64,000 bases of DNA from Clostridia bacterium (GCA_910576325.1 CAJTIM010000010.1:62001-126000), one strand, 5' to 3'. Shown: positions 1 to 8,644, numbered from the stretch's first letter. The notes: a model not told the origin generated them from the sequence alone. Numbers and translations are program-made.

Positions 1-59
1 TCCCGGCCACCTCCCGGATGGTAAATGGTAAATCCTGATGCAAGCCTCTCCTCCTTTCT

Positions 60-85
60 GCAGTCCGGTTTTTACGCCGGACTGC
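60..85. other. Intergenic hairpin inside the element gene block
   Basis: Inverted repeat GCAGTCCGG / CCGGACTGC with an 8-base loop, just downstream (leftward) of the 342-residue protein gene. Neither side carries a clear T-run, so it may be an RNA stability or processing hairpin rather than a terminator. The leftward strand after it carries an AAAGGAGGAG site, which suggests another gene begins beyond the window edge. Confidence 0.45.
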
Positions 86-105
86 TTATCCTTTCTATTT
101 CATTC

Positions 106-1134
106 TTATCCCGCCTGTCCCAGCGCTGCATCCAGCAGGAACTTTGCTGCCGCACGGAGCAGGTTGTCCGGTCCTCCGTAGGAGCTGATATACCATTCCA
201 GTGCCTTGGGTTTCTCCAGTGCCAGCTGGCCCAGCGTCTTCCCTTTATGGTATCCCATGGGAATAACCACTGCCGCGGCCGTATCCCGGTTCAGCTTCGC
301 ATAGATCTGCTCTACAGGCATCTCCCTGTTAATTCCGGTCTGGTTTGGTCTGTTCTGCCCATTCCCTGAAGCACCTGTCCTCTGCGGGATATTCCCGGCT
401 CCTGCCGTTCCTCTGTTCTGCATATGCGCAGCCTGGCGGCTGTTATCCCCTGCGGGATTTGCCGGTGACGGCTGCCGGTTCTGCTGCATGGCAGGCGGCA
501 TTCCCATGGATGCTCCTACCTCCTCCAGCATCGGGATATATTCTTCAATCCCATACTGTCCGGGGATATTGGTATCCTCTGTGGGCTCTTCCTGCCCCAT
601 GCCGGTTCCTGCCATCTCATTTAAAATTTCCGTGTTCTCTCCCTCTGAAATGCTTCCTCCCTGAAGCATGCTGCGCTCCATGGGCGCTTCCGTAACCTCC
701 GGATCCAGGTCTCCTTCCCGGTCTGCAAACTGCAGCCCGAACCCGGCATCCGACAGGGCCCTTCCCACTGCGGCAGTCTCCGCCAGTTCCACATATTTGT
801 TCCCGAACTGGGTATCCGCCGTCATATATTTCTGTGCCAGGGCATTGGAGATAAAATGATCCGCCTCGTCATTCCGGTTCAGATACACCCTTGCTTCCAC
901 AATGGCCACCTGGTCCGTCAGCTTCAGGATATGCTTTACGATCTTCCCTTCCGGGTATTTCAGGCGGAACCAGAGCTTACGGAACGCCACATCCAGATAA
1001 TATCTGGCAGGCTGCCCCTCATCCTGGATCGTCCTCATATACCTTCTGGGATCAAACCCTTCCACTTTGTTCAGATTCTGTATCTCTGCCACTTCCTCAT
1101 ACATGGATCCCGTATTCATTGTCATTTCGCTCAT
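106..1134 (-). CDS. Putative ssDNA-annealing/recombination protein of an integrative element
   Basis: 342 residues, last readable gene of the leftward element block. The N-terminal part (about 40-150) ends in a segment around YVELAETAAVGRALSDAGFG. That resembles the ETxAIGRAL..AGFG signature common in phage and plasmid proteins related to Rad52/Sak-type single-strand annealing or ssDNA binding; this is a family resemblance I infer, not a confirmed assignment. The middle (about 160-270) is a low-complexity Gln/Asn/Pro/Gly-rich linker. The C-terminal 60 residues (MGYHKGKTLGQLALEKPKAL onward) look like the small HKGKTLxE module seen at the ends of exonuclease-like proteins. The start has a good AAGGAG site 7 bases upstream. 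The YqaJ nuclease in the same block would be a natural exonuclease partner. Confidence 0.55.
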   Translation of the reverse strand: MSEMTMNTGSMYEEVAEIQNLNKVEGFDPRRYMRTIQDEGQPARYYLDVAFRKLWFRLKYPEGKIVKHILKLTDQVAIVEARVYLNRNDEADHFISNALAQKYMTADTQFGNKYVELAETAAVGRALSDAGFGLQFADREGDLDPEVTEAPMERSMLQGGSISEGENTEILNEMAGTGMGQEEPTEDTNIPGQYGIEEYIPMLEEVGASMGMPPAMQQNRQPSPANPAGDNSRQAAHMQNRGTAGAGNIPQRTGASGNGQNRPNQTGINREMPVEQIYAKLNRDTAAAVVIPMGYHKGKTLGQLALEKPKALEWYISSYGGPDNLLRAAAKFLLDAALGQAG

Positions 1135-1205
1135 TTTTTCTCTCCTTCCTTATGGGGAGGGGATCTGTAAAATAAATATCCTCCTCCCCTGTTTTCCTTG
1201 AATTT

Positions 1206-2042
1206 TTATGATACTTTTTTCAGTGAGAATGTGAACTGGCCGTCCATGCCCTCCACAAACTCCATATTTTCCGGCAGGCGGATTTCTTTGTCCATCTCCT
1301 CCGGCATTCCGCTTCCTTCCATTTTCCTGGGGACCTCTGCCGTTTCTTCCGGTCCGGAATGCTGTGAAAATCTCCAGCGGTTCAGATGATAGAATGGTGT
1401 ATACCAGACTTCATTATCCGGATGAAACATGGGCTTTACCAGCGTATCCCCGATAATGACAACCGCAGGGCACCCCAGAAGGGAAAGCTGGATATAACAC
1501 ATCATGGCCGCTGTATGGTCGATATCCTGGGCCACAAACAATACCTGTTTCTGGTAATTGAGTCCGTTCCTTTTTGCTGCATTGGCAAATGCGATCAGCA
1601 TAGCGCCTGCACCGCAGGCCGGATCGTTCACACTGATATAGCCGTTTCGCTCCAGCTCCTCTTTTTCACTCCCGCCGGCAAACTGTATTTCTGCCATAAA
1701 CCTGCTGATATCGTAAGGGGTAAAAAACTGCCCTTTCTGCTCCTGCTGAAGCTCCAGCCGGTGATAGAGGCTTCCTAAAAAGTCCTGCTCCGGATTTTCA
1801 TCCAGCGCCAGCGTGACAATCGTCAGCATCTCCGGAAAAATTTTCTGTTCTTCTGCCGTGTATCTGCCAATGACCGAAAGGTACTGTTTTTCCCTTTCTT
1901 CCCGCTCCGGAATCGGAAACACATTTGCCAGGGCCGCTGCAGACAGATACAGGAAATCATTCCATATCTGCCATCTGGAATACCGGTACGCATACCGGTC
2001 AATGAGACAGCAGAATTCCTTTTGATAATCTCTTTTTTCCAA
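1206..2042 (-). CDS. N6-adenine DNA methylase-like protein lacking the catalytic motif
   Basis: 278 residues, TTG start with AGAGGT 7 bases upstream. The middle carries a class I methyltransferase SAM-binding motif (NDPACGAGAMLIAFA) preceded by GQFFTPYDISRFM, both typical of type I HsdM/N6-adenine methylases. After the GDTL segment the usual NPPF/NPPY catalytic motif is not visible; the chain reads into FHPDNEVWYTPFYHLNRW and then a Glu-rich tail. So it probably binds SAM or DNA, but methylation activity is doubtful. Such short HsdM-like proteins are common in Firmicute integrative elements without a partner endonuclease, and none is visible here. It sits 11 bp after the 152-residue unknown in the same transcription unit. 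Confidence 0.7.
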   Translation of the reverse strand: MEKRDYQKEFCCLIDRYAYRYSRWQIWNDFLYLSAAALANVFPIPEREEREKQYLSVIGRYTAEEQKIFPEMLTIVTLALDENPEQDFLGSLYHRLELQQEQKGQFFTPYDISRFMAEIQFAGGSEKEELERNGYISVNDPACGAGAMLIAFANAAKRNGLNYQKQVLFVAQDIDHTAAMMCYIQLSLLGCPAVVIIGDTLVKPMFHPDNEVWYTPFYHLNRWRFSQHSGPEETAEVPRKMEGSGMPEEMDKEIRLPENMEFVEGMDGQFTFSLKKVS

Positions 2043-2053
2043 ATTTTACCTCT

Positions 2054-2512
2054 CTATTCCGGCAGGCGTTTGACATGGATCTCGAAATCCATATCTGATC
2101 TGCTTTCCCTGACAATAATGCTCTCGTGGTCTCCGTCCATTACCTTCAGTCCGCCAAGTGCGACGGCCTCTTCGATTTTGGACAGAATCCTTTCCTTTTC
2201 CATAAGCTCATCCTGACAGCCGCAGCTCTCACATCTGCACTCAGATAATGTGCAGCGGTACTGTCTGCCGCTCTCCGGCATGGAAATGTACGGATCGCAT
2301 ACCTCATACCCATGCCTGCATAAAATAGTAACGATCTCTTCCGATACTTCCCTGAGAATTCCAATATTCCAGGGGAATTTCTCTTCCGCTTCCGTTTCAC
2401 CCAATTCCAGCAGGCCTTTCAGATAGGTGTAGGTCAGATTGTCTATATCCTCCACCCTTTTCGTCATCTTTTCATTCATCTCTACTTCGTTTGTTTTTCT
2501 GATATGTTCCAT
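2054..2512 (-). CDS. Hypothetical element protein with a cysteine cluster
   Basis: 152 residues, family not recognised. The protein is acidic. Residues about 95-100 contain a compact Cys cluster (CRCESCGC), which could bind a metal, after a further Cys-containing stretch near residues 64-88. It lies between the RecD2-like helicase gene (25 bp upstream) and the methylase-like gene (11 bp downstream) in what looks like one operon, with AAGGAGGG 11 bases before the ATG. An alternative start at residue 12 is possible. No function can be assigned from sequence. Confidence 0.6.
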   Translation of the reverse strand: MEHIRKTNEVEMNEKMTKRVEDIDNLTYTYLKGLLELGETEAEEKFPWNIGILREVSEEIVTILCRHGYEVCDPYISMPESGRQYRCTLSECRCESCGCQDELMEKERILSKIEEAVALGGLKVMDGDHESIIVRESRSDMDFEIHVKRLPE

Positions 2513-2537
2513 TTCTCTTTTTCCCTCCTTGATTTTC

Positions 2538-4784
2538 TTATAAATTCATTACCTCCTGCCAGTATCCGTTCTCCTCCTGCAGGGCTTTCTTTTTCTCTTC
2601 TATCCGGTTGTACTCCTGTATGACACGCTCTCCCAGACGGGTATTACGCCGGGTAAATTCCGTATTATGAATCGCCATGGCAACGGCCCTTTTATCCCCA
2701 ACAATCAGTACCTGCTGCTTTGCCCTGGTAATGGCTGTATAAAAGATATTCCTTTTGAGCATGCCGTAAAAGGCTGTAATCCACGGAAGGATCACCACCG
2801 GGTATTCACTTCCCTGGCTTTTATGGACGGTGGTCGCATAGGCATGCTCCACCATATCCATCTCGTCACAGGTATAGTCCACAACCCGTCCGTCCGAGAA
2901 GGTAAGCTTTGCTTTTCTGGTTCCTTCCTCATCCTCATAGATATCTGTCACATAACCGATATCCCCATTGCTGACCTGATCCCTGTTCTTGTTATGGATG
3001 ATGCGGTCCCCGATCCGGAAAGTATGCCCTCCGGACTGGATCTCCATGCTGCCGTCTTCCTTCCGGCTGCAGATTTCCCACAGCCTTTCATTCAGGGCAT
3101 TGACACTGGCATCCCCTTTCCTTCGGTACGGGGACAGTACCTGAACCTGATCCGTTCCGAAACGGTCTGTACAGGTGCGGTACAGTTCCACTACAAGGTC
3201 TCCTGCAGTCTTTGCATTTTTTGCCGGGATAAAGGTGAAGCCTTCCCCATAATCCAGAAACGTATTGTTTTCCTGCATCCGGTGTGCATTGGTGATGATC
3301 CTGCTGTCCTCTCCCTGGCGGAATACCATATCAAGGACTGTCACCGGGATTACACCGCACTGTACCAGCTCCCGGAATACGTTACCGGGGCCCACACTGG
3401 GCAGCTGGTCTATGTCTCCGACTAAAACCAGACGGCTCCCTTTCCGGATATGGCAGAAAAATTCAAAGGACAGACGCATATCGGACATGGTAAATTCGTC
3501 CGCTATGATAAAGCCGGCCTCCAGCATATCTTCCGTTTCTGCACTGTCTTCATCGCAGGTAAGTCCGAGGGCACTGTGCATGGTCATCGCCTCCATGTGC
3601 CCCGTACTCTCCGCCATCCTCCGGCTTGCCCTTCCTGTAGGTGCTGTCAGAAGAACATCTGTCCCTCCCAGCTTTTCATAGATATAGAGCATAACTTTCT
3701 GTACCGTGGTCTTTCCCGTTCCCGGTCCCCCGGTCACAATGGATACCAGATGGGTAAATGCCTTCCGTACCGCATCCTCCTGTCTGGAGGACAGCGTAAG
3801 GGAAAGTTCCCTCTGGGCTTCCTTTAAAAGGATGTCCAGTCCTGCCGGCACCGCACACTCCTGAGACAGAAGCCCGGCAAGTGCTCTGGCAGCCCCGCAT
3901 TCATATGCGTACTGCTTTGCCGGATACAGCGCCCCTTCCGTATAGTAGAGGTGCTTTTCCTGTACCAGCTGGTAGAGTCTCTGATAAACTTCCAGCTCCG
4001 TCACGGCTTCTTTCCTGCAGCCAGTATTCAGCTGTTTATATACCTTTTCCTGAAATATCTGCTTTTCCTGGTAAAGATTCCCCAGCTGCAGTTCCTGCTC
4101 CATGCAGTAGTCAATGCAGCCGTCGATCCGCATGGGATCATTCAGACAGCATCCCATAGCCCTGGCAATCTTATCAACGGTCAGAAATCCAAACCCACTG
4201 ACGGAACACAGGGCAAAAGGCTGGTTCTTTACTGTTTCCAGGGCCGCATTTCCAAAGCATTCGTATATCTTCTGTATTTTCTTAGGCGTGACATCAAAAG
4301 GCGCCAGAAGTGCTGCAAGGTCACGGACTGTCCGGCTTTCCTGGTAGGAATCCAGAATGGCATCCAGCTTTTTCTGTGTGATCCCCCGGATCTCCAGAAG
4401 GCTCTCCGGATACTGCTCCATAATGTCAAAAGTCCTTGCCCCGAAACGCTTCACAATCAGCTCCGCCGTCCGGGGGCCGATTCCCTTTATCATCCCGGAG
4501 CACAGATAAGCCTGTATTCCTTCCTCTGTCTGGGGCCGGATCTCCTGCCAGCTGTCTGTCTGAAACTGAAGCCCGTATTTGCCCTTTATCCATGTTCCCT
4601 GCAGGTCGGCTTCCACCGCATCCGTATCAGGCAGGCTGTCCCCCTTTGCAGTGAACTCGGCGCCCTTCCCTTCATAATGCGGATCCTTTGCCTCCTTTGG
4701 GATTTCCTCCATCGTATGAAATACGAATACACAATACCCGTTATCCCTGTTGCAGAATATTTTCCTGACAAATCTGCATCTCAT
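2538..4784 (-). CDS. RecD2-like ATP-dependent DNA helicase
   Basis: 748 residues, superfamily 1B 5'-3' helicase of the RecD2/TraA type. An N-terminal region carries helix-hairpin-helix segments (MIKGIGPRTAELIVKRFG, then LEIRGITQKKLDAIL). The motor carries Walker A GGPGTGKTT near residue 352, Walker B-like IIADEFTMSD, motif III VLVGDIDQLPSVGPG, and C-terminal ATTVHKSQGSEYPVVILP and FYTAITRAK motifs. All expected motor motifs are present, so it is probably active. The ATG has AAAGGAGGAG upstream inside the end of the preceding gene (44-bp overlap), suggesting translational coupling. Its place beside a YqaJ nuclease and an annealing-type protein suggests a role in replication or recombination of the mobile element. 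Confidence 0.88.
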   Translation of the reverse strand: MRCRFVRKIFCNRDNGYCVFVFHTMEEIPKEAKDPHYEGKGAEFTAKGDSLPDTDAVEADLQGTWIKGKYGLQFQTDSWQEIRPQTEEGIQAYLCSGMIKGIGPRTAELIVKRFGARTFDIMEQYPESLLEIRGITQKKLDAILDSYQESRTVRDLAALLAPFDVTPKKIQKIYECFGNAALETVKNQPFALCSVSGFGFLTVDKIARAMGCCLNDPMRIDGCIDYCMEQELQLGNLYQEKQIFQEKVYKQLNTGCRKEAVTELEVYQRLYQLVQEKHLYYTEGALYPAKQYAYECGAARALAGLLSQECAVPAGLDILLKEAQRELSLTLSSRQEDAVRKAFTHLVSIVTGGPGTGKTTVQKVMLYIYEKLGGTDVLLTAPTGRASRRMAESTGHMEAMTMHSALGLTCDEDSAETEDMLEAGFIIADEFTMSDMRLSFEFFCHIRKGSRLVLVGDIDQLPSVGPGNVFRELVQCGVIPVTVLDMVFRQGEDSRIITNAHRMQENNTFLDYGEGFTFIPAKNAKTAGDLVVELYRTCTDRFGTDQVQVLSPYRRKGDASVNALNERLWEICSRKEDGSMEIQSGGHTFRIGDRIIHNKNRDQVSNGDIGYVTDIYEDEEGTRKAKLTFSDGRVVDYTCDEMDMVEHAYATTVHKSQGSEYPVVILPWITAFYGMLKRNIFYTAITRAKQQVLIVGDKRAVAMAIHNTEFTRRNTRLGERVIQEYNRIEEKKKALQEENGYWQEVMNL

Positions 4785-5163
4785 CTGTTCTCCTCCTTTC
4801 TTCTGTCCTTATCAGGGCAATCCCGTCCGGACGTTCCCAAAGACTGTATACCGGAATATTGCATTCCAGCGCTGTCTTTATCTCTCCTTCCATTCCGCTG
4901 CTGATGCGGTTCCCGCAGACAAGCACTGCCCTGCACAGCTTCAGCACGGATATGCCAAAGGCCAGGCAGAGCTCCCTTTCTTCCGGTATCCGGTCATCTA
5001 GATAGGCCGGCAGGAAACTGTGGGGCGCAATGGCCCGGCAATGGAACTGCCGGACCACAAGCTCCGCATAATCGGATGCTTTCTTCATGTTCTCCCTGAT
5101 CTGCTGCTCTGTGGGCGCAGACAGCGGGGAACAGATATATACCAGTTCATTCTTCTTTATCAT
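4741..5163 (-). CDS. DUF4406/DUF7768-like small protein
   Basis: 140 residues. It begins VYICSPLSAPTEQQIRENM and continues with AIAPHSFLPAYLDD and RAVLVCGNRISSGMEGEIKTA. This is the pattern of the DUF4406 group, related to nucleoside 2-deoxyribosyltransferase folds found in phages and integrative elements. The family assignment comes from those motifs; the substrate is unknown. The ATG overlaps the stop of the YqaJ gene (ATGA), and its 3' end overlaps the helicase gene by 44 bp, so it is embedded in a tightly coupled operon. Confidence 0.65.
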   Translation of the reverse strand: MIKKNELVYICSPLSAPTEQQIRENMKKASDYAELVVRQFHCRAIAPHSFLPAYLDDRIPEERELCLAFGISVLKLCRAVLVCGNRISSGMEGEIKTALECNIPVYSLWERPDGIALIRTEERRRTDEMQICQENILQQG

Positions 5164-6200
5164 GCTGCTCCTTTCTTCTTTACAGAAAAGCGCCTGCTTT
5201 CCGTCGTGTTCACATAGTCATCATAGACATCCGGAAACTGTATCTTTAAGCGCTCCAGTCCCTTTTTGTCTATGCCCGTGCGGTAGGCGGGATTATAGGA
5301 GACAAGATACTCTACCTGCCCGTCCTTTAAGACGCCGGTACAGCTTACACCCATATCCTCCACGATCCCCGCATAGGCTTCCTTCATCAGGCCATCCAGC
5401 TTTTTTACTTCGCTCTCATGCCGTGCTTTCTCTTCCTTCAGCTGCAGGTATCTCTCCAGCTCCACCACATGTTTCCGGTCCAGATTCACCTGATCCGCAT
5501 CCTTTTCTGCAGGGCCGCAGTGCCTGCGGATGCTTTCCAGCACCAGATCCGGTTTCTCTGTGTAGGGAGGTTCGACGCCTTTTTCCACATACTCCTTCCA
5601 GAAATATTCCTCCTCTGCGATCAGGTCCTCCTCAATATCCAGGTCCCGCTCCACACAGCGGATGATAAACTCAGACTCATTGTTCCCGTACAGGCAGGCG
5701 AAATAGACTTTATCCAGATTCAGAACCGCCATATAGTGCCGTCCCTGATACTCATAATTAACCGGAACGGAATCATTGCTCCATTTGTTCTGGCAGTTGT
5801 AATTAGTGGTCTTACATTCCAGAATGCCTGTGGTTCCGTCAGCAAAATCAATGAAATAATCCACATCTGCCAGCATGAACGGATACAGCGGATGCTGAAA
5901 CATCTTCCGGATGGCGTAGACCTTAAATCCGGTCTTCCGGGCGAAGATTTCAGCTACCAGATCCTCCAGACGATGGCCGACTTCCTTTGCCACCCAGTTG
6001 TCCTCTTCCTCATCCATGACCGGCTGGATGCCCCGTTTGTCATAGTAAAGATCCCTTTTCGTACAGAAAGGGGACATTCCCATGACTGCGGCAGCATCGC
6101 TCCCGCCGATTCCCCTGCGGCGCCAGGAAAGCCAGTCCTCACGGCATAAGTTTTCCGTGTCTACCAGTACCGCCGCCTCATAATTTAAGTTCAGACTCAT
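5160..6200 (-). CDS. YqaJ-family viral recombinase/exonuclease
   Basis: About 346 residues from the ATG at 6200, which has AAAGGAG at a proper distance; a longer in-frame start at 6215 overlaps that site. The N-terminal domain has RRRGIGGSDAAAVMGMSPF, then GHRLEDLVAEIFARKTG, then the metal-binding nuclease core (LADVDYFIDF, GILECKTTNY) and a tyrosine-rich YQGRHYMAVL motif. These define the YqaJ/lambda-exonuclease-type restriction-like fold. The C-terminal 120 residues are helical and charged. Known relatives resect DNA ends for single-strand annealing, which fits the neighbouring annealing-type protein and helicase. Confidence 0.85.
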   Translation of the reverse strand: MSLNLNYEAAVLVDTENLCREDWLSWRRRGIGGSDAAAVMGMSPFCTKRDLYYDKRGIQPVMDEEEDNWVAKEVGHRLEDLVAEIFARKTGFKVYAIRKMFQHPLYPFMLADVDYFIDFADGTTGILECKTTNYNCQNKWSNDSVPVNYEYQGRHYMAVLNLDKVYFACLYGNNESEFIIRCVERDLDIEEDLIAEEEYFWKEYVEKGVEPPYTEKPDLVLESIRRHCGPAEKDADQVNLDRKHVVELERYLQLKEEKARHESEVKKLDGLMKEAYAGIVEDMGVSCTGVLKDGQVEYLVSYNPAYRTGIDKKGLERLKIQFPDVYDDYVNTTESRRFSVKKKGAA

Positions 6201-6262
6201 ATTTTCTCCTTTCACGGCAGAAAAAAGAGAAGGACAGGCCCTTCTCCATCTGCCGGCTGTAT

Positions 6263-6697
6263 TTAATTTTTCTTATCCGTCTGTTCCTGTGCCGTCTTTC
6301 TGGCAGAAGTGTTCTGTTTCCGCCTGGCTGCCAGGACTACGGCATCCTCTCCCACATCTTCCTCTTTCCTGTGGTTTTTCTTCCTGCACTTTTCAATCGC
6401 CGCTTCCCGGTCATATCCGATCTGCTCCGATATGAGCTTCTCAATCTTCAGGCAGCGCCTGATATGGAGCTCATACTGTATCCGGCCGCAGGCATTCATG
6501 TGCTCACCTTCCTCCTCCAGATATTCTGACAGAAGGCCGGCATAGTCTGCCAGCGCATTGCAGATAACAATCAGGTCTCCCTGACAGCTCTGCACACAGT
6601 CAAACTTATTTCTCTCCAGATGATAATAGCGTACCGGAACCCCGGCAGCCTCATCCTGAATCACTTCTCCCGTAATTTCCACTGTCTCTCTCACCAT
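6263..6697 (-). CDS. Hypothetical element protein
   Basis: 144 residues, not recognised. The N-terminal half has hydrophobic/acidic alternation; the C-terminal third is strongly basic and polar (KKNHRKEED, ARRKQNTSARKTAQ). The start codon overlaps the stop of the upstream 383-residue gene by 7 bp (ATGGTGA), so translation is probably coupled. It is followed after 62 bp by the YqaJ gene. Position suggests an accessory role in the element's recombination module; nothing more can be said. Confidence 0.55.
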   Translation of the reverse strand: MVRETVEITGEVIQDEAAGVPVRYYHLERNKFDCVQSCQGDLIVICNALADYAGLLSEYLEEEGEHMNACGRIQYELHIRRCLKIEKLISEQIGYDREAAIEKCRKKNHRKEEDVGEDAVVLAARRKQNTSARKTAQEQTDKKN

Positions 6698-7842
6698 TTG
6701 TAATCCCCCGGAATGTCATAGTCTGTCCAGTGAATGGATAAAGCCCTTGCAATGTTCTCCTCCATCCTGGCAATCTTACTGCCTTCCTCTCCTTCGCAGG
6801 CCAGCATATACAGTATCTCTGAGATGCCGAAATAAATCTCATGGGCTGTACAGGGATCTTCCCCATACTGGGCTTTGAACAGTTCTACAGCTTCCGCTTC
6901 ATATTTTCTTGCTATCCCCAGTCGGTCCATGACACCTTTCATGCAGTTGACCGGATTCAGAATCTCGACGGAGAGCAGCTTTACCAGGTTCCCGGCTGCC
7001 AGCTGGTACTTTCCGTAAAGCATCTTCAGCTGTTCATCAAAATCGCTGATCCGCGTCCCGTTCCTGTGTCCAAGGCGGAGCGGGCTGCCCAGGTTGATGG
7101 TTGTGTTCCCGTTCCCGGAGAGGAGCATGGGATAAATATTCGCTCCGCCCGATCCGGTATCAGAAGTCGTGATCCGTACCGCAGGCTTCATTTCCTCCGG
7201 CTCTTTTCCGTGCAGACAGAGTTCTTTTTGGTATGCCTCCAGAAGCTTATCTTCTCCGGACAGCTCCCATAAGGCAGATGCCATGTCATGCTCATAAAAT
7301 CCACCCAGCCAGGTGCAGCCTTTAAATTCCGAATTAAAATACTCCACGGAATGCATGAAGATCTGTTCCATGTTCAGCACTGCATAGTCATGACAGTCTC
7401 CGCCCAGCACGGCGCTCACCTTTCCTTCCGAAATGCGCAGGAGTGCTTCTCCCTTCGCCACCTTCAGGCAGTCGTTCAGGATACGGGCATAGACGTTTTT
7501 CTCCACTCTGCGGAGTCCGGCTCCTGAAATGCCTGCCCGGTCAAGGATGCTTTTGATTGCGCAGCACCGCACCGGATAATACTGGTTTCTCACTTTCAGA
7601 AGAAGCCCCGTATTCAGGATGGTATCTGTGATGATTCCTTCATCCAGGCCTTCCTCTGCATACTTCTCCCGAAGTTCCTCTGCCACCCTGCTGTCATCTG
7701 TAATTGGCACCAGGCGCAGATTTTTGGACTTTTTCCGTTCCCAGAAGGAATTCCTTCCGATGCTCTCAAGGCACTCCAGAAATTCATCCTGTTTTGCGAA
7801 GACGCCGCAATAGCTGTCTTCAAAAACTTTTGTTCCATTCAT
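6691..7842 (-). CDS. Hypothetical element protein, first gene of the leftward operon
   Basis: 383 residues from the ATG at 7842, which has AAAGGTGG 8 bases upstream; a GTG at 7854 overlaps that site and is less likely. The family is not firmly recognised. The layout (SFWERKKSKNLRLVPITDD, a central segment YAVLNMEQIFMHSVEYFN, then TSDTGSGGANIYPML) vaguely recalls DUF932-like phage proteins found near recombination genes, but I cannot support that assignment. It is the first gene after the promoter and leader terminator and is translationally coupled to the next gene by a 7-bp overlap. Confidence 0.6.
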   Translation of the reverse strand: MNGTKVFEDSYCGVFAKQDEFLECLESIGRNSFWERKKSKNLRLVPITDDSRVAEELREKYAEEGLDEGIITDTILNTGLLLKVRNQYYPVRCCAIKSILDRAGISGAGLRRVEKNVYARILNDCLKVAKGEALLRISEGKVSAVLGGDCHDYAVLNMEQIFMHSVEYFNSEFKGCTWLGGFYEHDMASALWELSGEDKLLEAYQKELCLHGKEPEEMKPAVRITTSDTGSGGANIYPMLLSGNGNTTINLGSPLRLGHRNGTRISDFDEQLKMLYGKYQLAAGNLVKLLSVEILNPVNCMKGVMDRLGIARKYEAEAVELFKAQYGEDPCTAHEIYFGISEILYMLACEGEEGSKIARMEENIARALSIHWTDYDIPGDYKW

Positions 7843-8276
7843 GTTTTTTTCCACCTTTCTTTTCCCTCCGTTTTCCGGAGGATTTTTAGTTTTTTATCCA
7901 GCCGCTTATGCGGATTAAGCCTTTTGAGGCATTTCTGGTATGTTTATGGTACAAAAAAAGGAATGGTCCCATACGGGGTTCCATTCCTTACTGCGTGTGG
8001 CTTTCCACAAATCCCATCTCCTGCAGAGCCGTCTGCCGGAAAATAAAAAAGTGCCAAAAGACTGCCATGCCGCATCGGAAAAATCCTTTGTTCTTCCTGA
8101 TGCCCGGACAGCTCCTGACACTAAATACAATCATAAACAGCGTATGCAGTCGGCTTCTGCCGCTATATGACAGAGCCGGAACCTGCGGCTTACAGTAAAC
8201 AGGCAGACACATCTGGTATGTCCTGCCGGTTTCCGTTTCCCATGACAGGTCTCGCATAAAAATCAATTACGAATTT
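7843..8276 (-). other. Long structured leader of the element operon
   Basis: About 430 bases between the sigma-A promoter and the first gene. It holds an intrinsic terminator at 7953-7987 and, after it, three small hairpins (GCC..GGC at about 7919-7930, CCGC..GCGG at about 7904-7915, CCTCCG..CGGAGG at about 7865-7882). A 92-codon open frame at 7988-8266 ends at the terminator. Its ATG lies about 4 bases from the expected transcription start and has no ribosome site, so I do not call it a gene. The arrangement fits a leader whose terminator must be bypassed to express the operon. It matches no riboswitch I recognise. Confidence 0.5.
7953..7987 (-). terminator. Intrinsic terminator/attenuator in the element operon leader
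   Basis: On the minus strand the hairpin GGAATGG ... CCATTCC, with a further inner CCC/GGG pairing around a CGTAT loop, is followed directly by seven T. It lies between the promoter at 8277-8306 and the first gene at 7842, so it would stop most transcripts unless antiterminated. Confidence 0.75.
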
Positions 8277-8306
8277 ATCTTAGCACAATATCTTGTATCA
8301 TGTCAA
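8277..8306 (-). promoter_or_regulatory. Sigma-A promoter of the leftward element operon
   Basis: Minus strand TTGACA (8301-8306), an 18-base spacer, then TAAGAT (8277-8282). The -35 box is a perfect match. Expected transcription start is near 8270. Confidence 0.7.
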
Positions 8307-8633
8307 CTTTATTATACCATATCTATTATTTTGCCCTGTTTAAAATTTTTTTCAAGTATTTACCGGCCGGGGGATATTTCTGTATAAAACCTTCTCCGGA
8401 CCTCCGGATAAGGTTTGCTGCTCCTTGAAAACTGAAGAGCATACGCCATCATGTATATGGGTTCCGATGGCCGGCTTTCTGCATGGATTATGCCCGGCCC
8501 GGATGAAATCGCACACAGTGCAGCCAGTCAACGCGGCCGGGAAGGGCGCAGGAAACGGTGGTGGAAGGTATGTGTAACCATCAAAAATTTTCTATAATTT
8601 TTGCAAGAAGCTAATCACCAATATTTTCAGATA
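8307..8633. other. Gene-free structured region between the two divergent element modules
   Basis: No supported gene. It contains an AT-rich stretch and several inverted repeats. The clearest is at 8388-8415 (AACCTT..CCGG / CCGG..AAGGTT with a 4-base loop). A looser GGCCGG/CCGGCC pair surrounds about 8478-8510, and more CGGCCGG motifs occur nearby. This is a reasonable place for an origin of transfer or replication or an operator of the element, but no known oriT consensus is recognisable. Confidence 0.4.
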
Positions 8634-8642
8634 TGTTATACT
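8634..8642 (+). promoter_or_regulatory. Extended -10 promoter for the DUF3173-integrase genes
   Basis: TG-T-TATACT extended -10 element; no good -35 box is visible 16-18 bases upstream. It lies about 50 bases before the DUF3173 start codon. Confidence 0.45.
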
Positions 8643-8644
8643 TA

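Noticed and set aside
7988-8266. 92-codon minus-strand frame in the element leader
   Set aside because: The ATG is about 4 bases from the predicted transcription start, no ribosome site, no recognisable family; kept only as part of the leader.
8430-8447. CCTTGAAAACTGA motif resembling rRNA operon spacers
   Set aside because: Only a short match, no 16S, 23S or tRNA sequence nearby.
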